Assembly (NCBI GenBank): GCA_963575745.1
Contig: CAUYUJ010019604.1
Location: 432,276-475,775 of the forward strand
Direction of reading: 5' to 3'
Source: Prorocentrum cordatum
Taxonomy: Eukaryota > Sar > Dinophyceae > Prorocentrales > Prorocentraceae
DNA length: 43,500 nucleotides
The notes under the pieces are model-generated. The model worked only from the letters and a program-made list of their open reading frames with translations. It made no database searches and was not told where the DNA came from. Below are positions 20,277 to 28,216 of the stretch, piece after piece. The first letter of the stretch is position 1. Each line of letters begins with the position of its first letter. A program made the position numbers and the translations under genes.

Positions 20277-22262
20277 ATGTGGCCGCCCGCGCGCCCGAGC
20301 GCATCCTCAGGGAGTATGGACCGTGGACCTCGATTCGCCAGAACGGTGTTCATCCACAACGCTGAGGAGGAGGAGGGAGGCAAAGACGAGGAAGCCGCAG
20401 TTGCGGATGATGACGACGACCAGCGGACGCAAGATGGCGACAGCACCGTCGCGTCCTCGGCTGCCTCCGCTGACGAGGCTGAGTCCCGGGGAGGTGCGGG
20501 AGCCGCAGTTGCGGCAGCACATGACTCCTACATGCCGAGAGTGTTGTCGTCGCGGAGACCCTGGAAACGGGTGCCCATCATCGAGACAAGCAATCTGTCG
20601 GAAAAACAAAGAGCTCTTGTCGACGCATGGGAGGAGAAAACGGAGTTCGAAGCGGGACGGGTCGGCTTCTACGTGGCCAACTTCGGAGGGACTGCAGCTA
20701 GACCCACGCAACGCGCGGACGAGTGGGCGCAGCTCCGCGCGAACCCTGCCCAGATCATCGCCCTCTGCGAGTGCGACGACGAGACCTGCGCGGTACTCAG
20801 TGGGGAGCACGACGCGAGGGACAGTGCAGCCGCAGTTGCGGACGATAGGTTTCGGAGTCGGACTCAATACAACTACCTGTGCGTTAAGGGCGGCGAGCCA
20901 TCAGGGACCCTCCTTGTTGGCATGAGGGACCGCAGTGGCGGCCACATTGAACACGTAGACTTTGCGAGACTCTTCCACAAGCAGGAGAAGTCCAAAACGA
21001 AGAAGAAGAAGAAACCGTCCGCAGTTGCGGAGGCTCCTGCGCCAAAGCTGCACAACAAGTACTCCAGGGCGATGGTGGTGCGCGTCCACCTGGACCAGGC
21101 CGTGACCCATTTGGGGGGCTCCTTCAACGTCATGGCGGTGCACGTCCACCACAGCTTGGCCAACCAAGACTGGGGCGTCACGAAGCTCCATGAGTTCTAC
21201 AACTGGTTCGTCGCCTACGTCAGGGAATGGGACGTGAAGGTCTGCATGGGGGACTTCAACATGTGCATGTTCCAGCTTGTGTCCTGGTGCCGCAATTGCG
21301 GCCTGACTGTGGACGTCGCCGCGTGGACCCCCTGGAAGACAGCAGGCGGCCAGCCCAGGGCAGACAGCATGGCGATTTTGTTCATAAACTGTCCTGGGCA
21401 GTACAAGCTTCACCATGGCCTGAGTGTTCTGCACGACCGTGAGGGCGGATTCTTGACGACCCAGCATGATCCGTCTTTCCCTGTCTTCGACTACACGAAT
21501 GGCCCTGGGAAGATGCTTCAGACTTACGTGCCCAAGGCTGAGCCCGTTGAAAACAAGATGCGCGCCTTCCTGACGCCATCTGGCGAATCCTTGACCGCAG
21601 TTGCGGAGTTCGAGCAAAGGATGGCGCGCAGGGAACGCGACGATTGGGTGCGCCATCCCTTCAGAGTGAAGCAGGGCAACCTCGACGACAAGATATGGCA
21701 TGGCGCCTTCGGCAGGGCGAGGCACGGAGCGCACTTCCCTCTGGTGGCTTTCACGCACAATACGTGCCGCAGGTCACCTGAAAGACTCGCCGCGAGGTTG
21801 GAACGCAGGAAGGGCGGCAGGAAGGGCGGCAAGAAGGGCGGCAAGAAGGGCAGCTACGCGGACACCGCAGTTGCGGGGAAGGGCGTCCGACCCCAGATGG
21901 GAACCGCAGTTGCGGGGAGAGACGCTGGGGCTGAGCGAGCTGGGAACACGCCACCGCCGCAAGCTGCCAACGGCGACGATGCGACCCCTTCTTGTGCCGC
22001 AGTGGCGGCTGGGTCCTGGGACGCCAGCGGCAGCGGCGCATGGGAGGCGCGCAGTCCCGCCACGAGATGGCAGGGCTGGTCCTGGTGGGACTGGAGCTCG
22101 AGCGAATGGGGCGCTGATGGCGCGCAGTGGTGGCCCTCTGATCATGCCGCAGTTGCGGACAATGCCCCTGAGGGCTCGCCTCCTCAGCGTGAAGTCGAGT
22201 GGGGCTCGAGCGGGCGACCTGCCGAGCGCCCTCCGTGGAGCTTCGAGGCGCAGCGTTGGTGA
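20277..22262 (+). CDS. Gene F: endonuclease/exonuclease/phosphatase-family nuclease (661 aa)
   Basis: First ATG of the frame is 20277. Residues 1-95 are low complexity and acidic. About 120-490 fits the EEP (AP-endonuclease/DNase I-like) fold: a metal-site Glu in IIALCECDDE (Glu165), the hallmark MGDFN (Asp326, Asn328), and GAHFPLV (His486) where the family usually has S/G-D-H. The expected Asp before the His is Ala, so activity is not certain. A Lys-rich insert (KTKKKKK) lies near residue 245. About 510-540 is GGRKGGKKGG repeats, and 585-640 is Trp/Ser-rich (WQGWSWWDWSSSEW), echoing gene A. EEP nucleases nick DNA or RNA in non-LTR retrotransposons and repair; here the role beside a DDE transposase is open. 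Eleven hairpins lie inside, and two follow the stop, the first after 3 bases. Confidence 0.75.
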   Translation: MWPPARPSASSGSMDRGPRFARTVFIHNAEEEEGGKDEEAAVADDDDDQRTQDGDSTVASSAASADEAESRGGAGAAVAAAHDSYMPRVLSSRRPWKRVPIIETSNLSEKQRALVDAWEEKTEFEAGRVGFYVANFGGTAARPTQRADEWAQLRANPAQIIALCECDDETCAVLSGEHDARDSAAAVADDRFRSRTQYNYLCVKGGEPSGTLLVGMRDRSGGHIEHVDFARLFHKQEKSKTKKKKKPSAVAEAPAPKLHNKYSRAMVVRVHLDQAVTHLGGSFNVMAVHVHHSLANQDWGVTKLHEFYNWFVAYVREWDVKVCMGDFNMCMFQLVSWCRNCGLTVDVAAWTPWKTAGGQPRADSMAILFINCPGQYKLHHGLSVLHDREGGFLTTQHDPSFPVFDYTNGPGKMLQTYVPKAEPVENKMRAFLTPSGESLTAVAEFEQRMARRERDDWVRHPFRVKQGNLDDKIWHGAFGRARHGAHFPLVAFTHNTCRRSPERLAARLERRKGGRKGGKKGGKKGSYADTAVAGKGVRPQMGTAVAGRDAGAERAGNTPPPQAANGDDATPSCAAVAAGSWDASGSGAWEARSPATRWQGWSWWDWSSSEWGADGAQWWPSDHAAVADNAPEGSPPQREVEWGSSGRPAERPPWSFEAQRW

Positions 22263-22265
22263 TGG

Positions 22266-22378
22266 CCGCAGTTGCGGGCAAGTGGAGCATGATGTTGATT
22301 GCCGCAGTTGCGGACAGTGTACGCTGGAAAAATCATCATCATCATCAATCATAATCATCATCATATCATCATATCATA
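22266..22378 (+). promoter_or_regulatory. Final post-stop hairpins and an ATC microsatellite
   Basis: Hairpins at 22266 and 22302 are the last in the element. An (ATC)n-like run at 22334-22378 follows and leads to the right palindromes. Confidence 0.6.
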
Positions 22379-22442
22379 CGTTCAAAGCAGTGCCGGGGCA
22401 CTGCTTTGAACGCGTTCAAAGCAGTGCCGGGGCACTGCTTTC
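22379..22442. repeat. Right subterminal palindrome pair
   Basis: 22381-22410 is TTCAAAGCAGTGCC-GG-GGCACTGCTTTGAA with flanking CG. 22415-22441 is a second copy missing its last bases. This mirrors the left end, where the outer copy is likewise the damaged one. Confidence 0.85.
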
Positions 22443-22450
22443 GATCGTCG

Positions 22451-22481
22451 CCTCGTCGCCGTTATAAGGGCTTTCGGATTA
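22451..22481 (-). repeat. Right terminal inverted repeat of the large element
   Basis: Complement of the left TIR with core GTTATAAGGGCT (22461-22472) and a matching CGTCGC side (22453-22459). The outer limit is probably 22481-22485. Confidence 0.85.
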
Positions 22482-22485
22482 AGGG

Positions 22486-23767
22486 GTCGGCGGATTTTTG
22501 CCACGACGCGAGCAGGGTCGGGTAAAAGTCACTATGGTGTTGTCTCGAAGATCTCCCGTGGGGGCGTCGGCGGGCCCCGGGGCGGGCAGAAGGCGGCACG
22601 CACGCCAGAAGGCCCACCGGTTGCCATCTCCAGGCGCGCACGACACGAGCAACATGTAATCACGACGTGGGAGGTCCGAGAATTCTGATCTCGCGCCATG
22701 AGCAAAATACAGGTTTTCGCCACTGACCGATCCCCATGTGCCAGGGCCCCAACGTCCAGAAACGGTTCGGGATGAAACTCCAGTCCCCGAGAAGGGGTTC
22801 AGATTTGCGGGGAGCATCGTCATGGAAACAGCACACAAGGTCGGATGTTCAGTTCTGGGACGGGGACTCTGGCTAGGCGGGTCGATCCAACCCTTTTGTT
22901 TTTGATTTTTTTGTCCGAAGGTTGGGAACGGGGTCGATCGGATGGGGTTCGCGGCGAGGATAAATCCGTTGAGCGTTCCCGAACGCCCTGAGAAGGCCGC
23001 GGCGCCCAAGACATTTTCCAGATCCGCCGGATATCCGAGAGTCTCGATCTATCCTCACCAGATTGTATCCTCGTCTTGGCTTCGTTGTTACCCCTCTGGA
23101 GCCCAGTCCGTCTGGCGTAAGGCTCCGGCAATTCGGGTCGGTAGTCGTTTGGGGTCGCTCCGCGAAAGGATTCAGGAGCGAAAAACACGCAGACACAATT
23201 AATCGTCGATTCCCCTGACAAATATGGGAAAATATGGGAAGTGTGGGGGAATCCAATAACCCAGAATATATGTGGGAAAAGATGGGGAATCCTGTCAGTT
23301 GTGTGTAGTTATTTGTGTGCCCCAGGGCCCCTGTAAGGGAGCGCTTCGCTTCTCCCCCTTCCTCCCGATCCTCCCTCGATCCTCGACAAGTCCCCGTGGC
23401 CACCTGTGCAGGCTCGTCCGACGGCCTCTGCCTTCCCGCGCTCCGCGGTCTGGGCTGAGCCTCACGCCCACCGCGCGGTCCGGCGATGCATCGCCGGACG
23501 CCGTGTTCGTTTCAGGGAGGTCGTTCACGGAGCGCGGCCTCCGTTTCAGGCCGAGCTGTAGCCTCCTGGGTCCCGCCCTGCGGCTCGCCGAGGAAAAGCC
23601 AGTCCTCGACGTCGTGTGTCTGACTCGATCCTCGATCCTCCCTTCTTCGCCACCTCCACCGGCGGCAGCGCCCGAGGGGACTGAGGAGGTCGGCTCGAAG
23701 AGAGAGGGTGGTGGGACGAACCCAGCTGGAGGCTTACACCTTTCTCTTCCAGTCTCAGACGGCCCAA
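22486..23767. other. No supported gene
   Basis: Flank of the large element. The minus frame 22479-23009 has a fairly protein-like end (for example DLPRRDYMLLVSCAPGDG) that might be an exon but matches no family I know. 23270-23760 is C/T-rich with no supported gene. Confidence 0.3.
23478..23499. repeat. Perfect 22-base palindrome
   Basis: GTCCGGCGATG followed by its exact complement CATCGCCGGAC. It could be a protein-binding site, but no gene context supports a role. Confidence 0.6.
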
Positions 23768-24100
23768 TATTTTGGGCCTCCGAACGCCCCAGAGAGTCGC
23801 GGGTGCCTCGGGAGGGCCTCTTGGGGCCGCTTGGGGGTCTCGTGGGTGCCTCTGGGGGGCCTCTGGGGACCTCTTGGGGCCTTCTGGGTGCCTCGTGGGA
23901 TCGTCTTGGGGCGCCCCTGGGGACCATCTCGGGGCCGTCGGAGGCGGCCCAATATTCTGGGCCTCAGAACGCCCCAGCAGGGCCCCAGGAGAGCGCCCAC
24001 GAGCGCAACAGGGCCGCCCGGCAGCCTCCCAAGACGGCTCGAGGGGGCCCCGAGACGTCCCCCAACGGCGCCGAGACCATTCAAAACAAACATAACAAAA
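23768..24100 (+). repeat. CTTGGG-type degenerate repeat, third field
   Basis: CTTGGGG(G/C)C words at 10-25 base spacing (23810-23940), then inverted-sense words (CCCAAGACGG, CCCCGAGACG) to 24070. Two near copies of GGCCCAATATT(T/C)TGGGCCTC lie at 23762 and 23946. Confidence 0.7.
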
Positions 24101-24111
24101 CATATTCATCT

Positions 24112-24117
24112 ATATAC

Positions 24118-24148
<31 letters not shown>

Positions 24149-24150
24149 AA
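24112..24150. repeat. (TA)n microsatellite
   Basis: About 15 TA units. Confidence 0.9.
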
Positions 24151-24302
24151 CAAAAAAGGGAGGGAACACAAAAAAGAGAAAACAAAAAAACGACGCCGAG
24201 ACCACTTCAGAAGCCCCCAAGGCCTTCTAGAGTTGTGTTCCCCTCAGGTTGCCTCCCCCAGGGAAAATCCCGTGACCGCAAATCGGCTCTTGCACCCCAC
24301 CA

Positions 24303-24425
24303 TTGCGCGCTCCCCCCGAGGAGGGCTGCGAGCAGGAGCAGCTGGTCCCCTACTGGCAGGCGTGGCCTGGCAGCAACAGGTTCTTCTTCGGCGGGAGGCT
24401 CATGACCGGCCCCGAGCCTTGTATG
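24303..24425 (+). CDS. Candidate exon of a DHHC palmitoyltransferase-like gene
   Basis: The plus frame reads EQEQLVPYWQAW then PGSNRFFFGGRLMTGPEP. The pattern W-x-G-x-N-x-F-x-x-x-G-R just before the first membrane helix is typical of DHHC S-acyltransferases, enzymes that attach palmitate to cysteines of membrane proteins. After GPEP the frame loses protein character and enters a CCT tract, so an intron would have to start near 24420; no clean GT donor is clear, and dinoflagellates also use GC/GA donors. The DHHC-Cys core itself is not found nearby. It may be an isolated exon or a gene fragment. Confidence 0.4.
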
Positions 24426-24488
24426 CCGGCGCCTCGGAGCTTGGTCACGTCTGGCCCGCAGTCCGCTTCTCGTCTCCTCGCTTCGTTC

Positions 24489-24526
24489 TCCTCCTCCTCC
24501 TCCTCCTCCTCCTCCTCCTCCTCCCG
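24489..24526. repeat. (CCT)n microsatellite
   Basis: About twelve CCT units. Confidence 0.9.
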
Positions 24527-24693
24527 CGACCCGATTTCTGGGTATGGGTGTTGGATGCATGCGGGGCCCACCACCTGAGAGCCAGGTGGAGGGCAGGAGA
24601 GACTTCGAACCTGGCTCCACGGTTTTTGTTGCACGTCTCAGGTGTCGAGAGGCTCGTTTCTTTCAGCCCGGCTGACGAGGGAGCCCATGCGCA

Positions 24694-24713
24694 TGTCTGT
24701 TTGTTTGTCTGCC

Positions 24714-24764
<51 letters not shown>

Positions 24765-24836
24765 GTGTCTGTGTGTCTGTGTGTCTGTGTGTCTGTGTGT
24801 CTATCTGTCTGTCTGTCTGCCTGACTGTCTGTCTCA
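24694..24836. repeat. (TGTC)n microsatellite
   Basis: Tetranucleotide TGTC/TGTG repeats over about 140 bases. The Cys-Leu-Ser-Val frame is an artefact. Confidence 0.95.
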
Positions 24837-24860
24837 CAGATGATCAGGTTCGAGTTTGTA

Positions 24861-24975
24861 GGTGTTCATGCGTTTTCGTCGGTTCCCCGCCTCGGGATGC
24901 TTTGCAGCGGCTGCGCCTCGCCGAGCGCGTTCCGGGGGTGCCCTCATCGTCCCGAACGGCCGCCAGAGAGCCGAG
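24861..24975 (+). repeat. Dispersed repeat of about 110 bp, copy 1
   Basis: Shares the core CCTCGGGATGCT, CTGCGCCTCGCCG and GAACGG(C/T)CG with about 31675-31795, and more loosely with 40440-40555. Confidence 0.6.
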
Positions 24976-25319
24976 TTATAGCCCAGAAACGCCAGGGGGG
25001 ATAGGCTCAGGGGGGATGCATTGACCCCCAATCGCCAACCGCCCATTCATCGCCGATGAGGACCTGATCGATCACCCCGCCCAGGAGCGTGCGGACTTGC
25101 TATTGAAAACCTATGGCCGATGTATCGTCGATTCAAGGTCGATGTTTCTCTGCCTGCACCAGTTCCCCCCTATCCGCAGGCATCGGGTTGTGAACACTCG
25201 AGGCGGGTCCAGGACATCTGCAGGAAAACCTCTCCTGGGGCTTGTTCGGAGCAGGACGTTGGAGGCGGATCCAGCCGCACCAACGAGGTGGGCCCTCTCG
25301 CCCAGGAGCTGTGGCGAAG

Positions 25320-25373
25320 GGGAGGAGGAGGAGGAGGAGGAGGAGGAGGAGGAGGAGGAGGAGGAGGACGACG
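25320..25373. repeat. (GGA)n microsatellite
   Basis: GGA repeat, complement of the CCT tracts. The rest of 24976-25622 contains no supported gene. Confidence 0.9.
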
Positions 25374-25622
25374 AGGCACCAGGGGGCGTGTCTTAGCTTC
25401 GCTTGGGTTGGCCCTGAAGGCGGTTAAGTGGACTTACTCGAAGCTTCCGAGGCCAGATTCTCCTTCAAAGTCGGAATCCGAACCCTGCAAGGGCTCGCTG
25501 GATCGCCTGTCGACCCAGGCCCTGCACGCGTTGGCGATCGTCGGCAGTCAGGCCGAACGCTCGGAGCACGGCATCCTCTCCCTCCCAGTCCCCCCGCCCC
25601 CGCGTCGACGGGAGGAGTAGGG

Positions 25623-25781
25623 TTGAGTCGGGCCTGTCCCCCTACAGGAGGAGTATTCAAAAATAGTGAGACAGTTATCGGGGAACGATTTTTTGAATGT
25701 TGGTTTGACCATTTTGGGGTATTAGTTTTGAACTTTTTTTTCCGCCCAAGATCCGCCTGTAGGGGGACAGGCCCGACCACA
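25623..25781. mobile_element. MITE family 1, copy 1
   Basis: Perfect 22-base inverted ends (25627-25648 and 25756-25777, starting GTCGGGCCTGTCCCC). Flanked by GAGTAGGG on both sides (25615-25622 and 25782-25789), a likely 8-base target duplication. Too short to code; must be moved by another element's transposase. Confidence 0.85.
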
Positions 25782-26016
25782 GAGTAGGGGCAGGGGGAAG
25801 GCCGGGCGAGGCCAGGGCAGGGATGCGTCGTTCCAGGAGCGTATCGGAGCGCTCTCAGAGCGCTCCCGTCACGTCTCCCCGATGTGTCCAATTTTCCGAC
25901 ATTGTCCCAGTCCTGACCGAAGGATTCGAAGAATGCTATAAAACAAGAAGAAAAACGGGAGGATTGCGAAGGCCTTACGGCCGGTGCCGCCGACCCTGAA
26001 GACGACGAAGGTGAAA

Positions 26017-26128
26017 AGGAGGGTGAGGAGGAGGAGGAGGAGGAGGAGGAGGCAGAGGAGGAGCAAGAGGAGGGGAGCAATGGAGGAGGAGGAGGAGGAG
26101 GAGGAGGAGGAGGAGGAAGAACGGGAGG
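26017..26128. repeat. (GGA)n microsatellite
   Basis: GGA/GGAG repeats. Reverse frames read poly-Ser/Leu. Confidence 0.9.
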
Positions 26129-26171
26129 ATTTTTCTCGTGCGTTCACAAGGACAGGTTCGGAGGTCCGCGC

Positions 26172-26254
26172 GGATGTCCCGCATCGGCGCTGGACTCTCC
26201 CGGCAATCTCTGCGCGCCGTCGGGGGGGGGGACAAGCGCCGATCCAAGACATCC
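26172..26254. repeat. Short foldback element, copy 1
   Basis: Arms GGATGTC----ATCGGCGCT and complement AAGCGCCGATCC---GACATCC enclose about 40 bases. Shares CAAGCGCCGATCCAAGA with the foldback at 41109-41202. Confidence 0.65.
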
Positions 26255-26402
26255 ACGCGTTTGTTCGACAGTTTGTGTTTGGGTTCCTCTTGTTTTTGAT
26301 CAGACTTTTCTCATGATGGATGGTGTTTCTACGTCTTGGGCTTCTTGTTGTAGTTTCCGAAGCCTTCAGGGGCATCCAGCGGTGGTCAATTCCGTGTTGT
26401 CG

Positions 26403-26450
26403 TCCTCCTCCTCCTCCTCCTCCTCCTCCTCCTCCTCCTCCTCCTCCTCT
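26403..26450. repeat. (CCT)n microsatellite
   Basis: Sixteen or so CCT units. About 26570-26640 also shows a tandem GAGAATGATCCACTGTTGAC unit. No gene in 26451-26934. Confidence 0.9.
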
Positions 26451-26934
26451 GTTCCCGTTTTTCCCTCTTGCTTACCGCCTCGTCGTGCTTCAATGGTGTT
26501 TGCTTCTTTGTATGCAGCCATCCGAGGCAAGAAACCCAATGACCCTGACCACGCACGATATCACGGGATCTTGCGAGAATGATCCACTGTTGACGAGAAT
26601 GATCCAGAGAATGCTCGCGAGAATGATCCACTGTTGACGATTCGCGAGATTGACAGTGACCAAGATCGGCACCGACGCTTCCGCGTTCAGTCTTCATCAT
26701 GGTCATCGCTGTCATCGCTCTCTTCCCCTCCCTATACGCACGCACGACGCACGACCCTGAATATTTCCATTGTTGCTTCTGCTCTCTGTCGTGCAGACCG
26801 TTGTTGCTACGATTCCACTGCGTCTCCTCTCTCCGGCTGCCGCCGCCGCTGCTGCTGCTCCTTCTCCGTCTCTCCCGCCCCCCTCGACTTAGGGCAGTCC
26901 GACCCTGGTCCAGTGTTGCCCCGCGGCGCTGGGC

Positions 26935-27106
26935 TTAAGTCGGGCACGTCCCTCTACAGGAGAAATATTCAAGAATAATCAGAAAAATGATATGGGGACG
27001 ATATGGGGACGATGTTTTGATTATGTTTGAGCATGTGTCGGTTATGTTTTGGCTATGTTTCATGTTTCGTCCAAAGTCCGCCTGTAAGGGGACATGCCCG
27101 ACCTAA
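26935..27106. mobile_element. MITE family 1, copy 2
   Basis: Ends GTCGGGCACGTCCC (26939) and complement GGGGACATGCCCGAC (to 27102). Flanks CGCTGGGC and CACTGGGC agree at 7 of 8 bases at the same 4-base distance as in copy 1. Confidence 0.85.
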
Positions 27107-28002
27107 CACTGGGCCCAGAGTGTGCGTGATTGGTGAGAGATGGCCCCTGCTGTGCCTGGTGTTGTCTTCGGCTCGTACCAGGGGGTGGCACGGTGGTCAC
27201 TCGCGCCGGGGGCGGCCTTTCGGACTCCGTTCATTGGGATCGTCCATCCCTCCACCCGTCCCTCCTTCACTCCTGCCCCTCGTCCCACCCCCCTCGCCAG
27301 TTCTCGCAACCCTTCCTTATCCAGTGTGCATTCCTGCGCCGTCCTCTGTGATTCCCCCGAGCCTCGTGCTCCTCAATGCGTGCCATGTTTCTCCTCCATT
27401 CTGTCCTTCCCCCCGTCAGTCCTCCCTTTCCTTGTCCATCCTCCATCCCTTCTCTTTCTCTCTTTCAGTTTTATTCCGTATCCTCGTGTCACAATCCCTG
27501 TCATGTAATTCCTCCCTTCTCGTCATCTTTGCATTCTTACTCACATTCCCCTTCCCCCCTAATCCCCTCCCTCTGCTCCTCCACACTTTTCTTCGTTTTG
27601 TTTGAGTCGTCCAAAGCCACCTTGACTCAACGCACGTTGGCTTGGGATCGTTCCTCCGACCGATCGGAATAGCAAAGCTCAGCACCTTGAAGCGGCGTTA
27701 GCGGTCAATCGCATTTGAAAACAAGTCACATATCATGGTTCTTCTGTCGACGGAGACGTCACGCTGACAGCAGAATTTGACAGGTGATGGCGCTATCCCC
27801 ACAATCGGGCCGTGTTCACTAGCATTGTTGCAAACTGCGACCGGTCCGAGCGATCGGTCGATTGCGTCACTGTCATGATGCGCCGCCCCCTGCCACCAGC
27901 ATCACACACCAACATGCAAAGTGCTGGCCTGCCCTGGGAAAGTGTACGTAGCTGCACTTCACGCCCCGACCCGAGAAGTCCGCCAGGTCCTCCGAACGTT
28001 TA
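27107..28002. other. No supported gene
   Basis: C/T-rich plus-strand frames (27130-27610) are compositional. 27611-28002 shows no feature. Confidence 0.4.
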
Positions 28003-28050
28003 CTGTGAGGCGGCAGTCTGCACCACGAGCCCTCCCCGCCACAGGAGTCG

Positions 28051-28216
28051 GCCACGCGCAGAGGGGGGGTGAGGGGAGGGGGGAGGGCTGCTTCGAAGCA
28101 CCCCTGCGTCTCAGAAGGCGCGGGCCTCCTCTATTGACGTCCGCCCGGCGCCTTTTGAGAAGCAGCCTCCTTCTGAGAAGCCCCCCCCTCCCTCCGCCCC
28201 CCTGGTGCGCACCGCC
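28051..28216. mobile_element. MITE family 2, copy 1
   Basis: 166 bp, ends GCCACGCGCAGAGGGG and complement-like GTGCGCACCGCC, with inner inverted blocks CTTCGAAGCA and TTCTGAGAAG. It is flanked by direct repeats of about 45 bases starting CTGTGAGGCGGCAG (28003-28047 and 28223-28264). Confidence 0.8.

Larger units (their letters stand above)
6992..22313 (+). repeat. Dispersed 12-base hairpin family CCGCAGTNGCGG (about 78 copies)
   Basis: By-eye count: 69 copies fit CCGCAGTNGCGG (N is T in about 48, G 12, C 6, A 3). Three are GCGCAGTTGCGC, two are CCGCAATTGCGG and four are more degenerate. All non-palindromic copies have the same orientation, that of the genes. They occur within genes in all three frames and between genes, spaced about 200 bases on average. 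A 4-bp CCGC/GCGG stem with an AGUN loop is the simplest common structure. Only one degenerate look-alike (39450) was noticed outside the element. Confidence 0.9.
6046..22485 (+). mobile_element. About 16.4-kb DNA transposon with six genes
   Basis: Both ends carry the same inverted sequence (AATCC-A--AGCCCTTATAAC-GCGACGA, 6051-6078 and complement at 22453-22480). Just inside each end lie two copies of the palindrome TTCAAAGCAGTGCC/GGCACTGCTTTGAA, and a further pair sits at 14.2 kb, about 8.1 kb from each end. Between them are six same-strand genes, one with a pogo/CENP-B-like DDE transposase core, and about 78 copies of a 12-base hairpin motif that is essentially absent outside. No target-site duplication is obvious, so the exact ends are uncertain by a few bases. 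The gene set (DDE transposase with an OTU-like motif, an EEP nuclease, unknown proteins) matches no transposon superfamily I can name. Confidence 0.85.

Noticed and set aside
6992-22313. The 12-base motif as a DNA palindrome such as a restriction or methylation site
   Set aside because: Position 8 varies without matching change at position 5, and orientation is fixed. Still worth testing for the CCGC/GCGG part.
6046-22485. A clear target-site duplication at the element ends
   Set aside because: Bases outside the TIRs (GGAGA on the left, GGGTCGG on the right) do not match; a TA duplication could not be placed without forcing the ends.
22479-23009. Minus-strand exon-like frame
   Set aside because: Part of it looks protein-like, but no family, splice sites or start could be identified, and it overlaps the element's right end.
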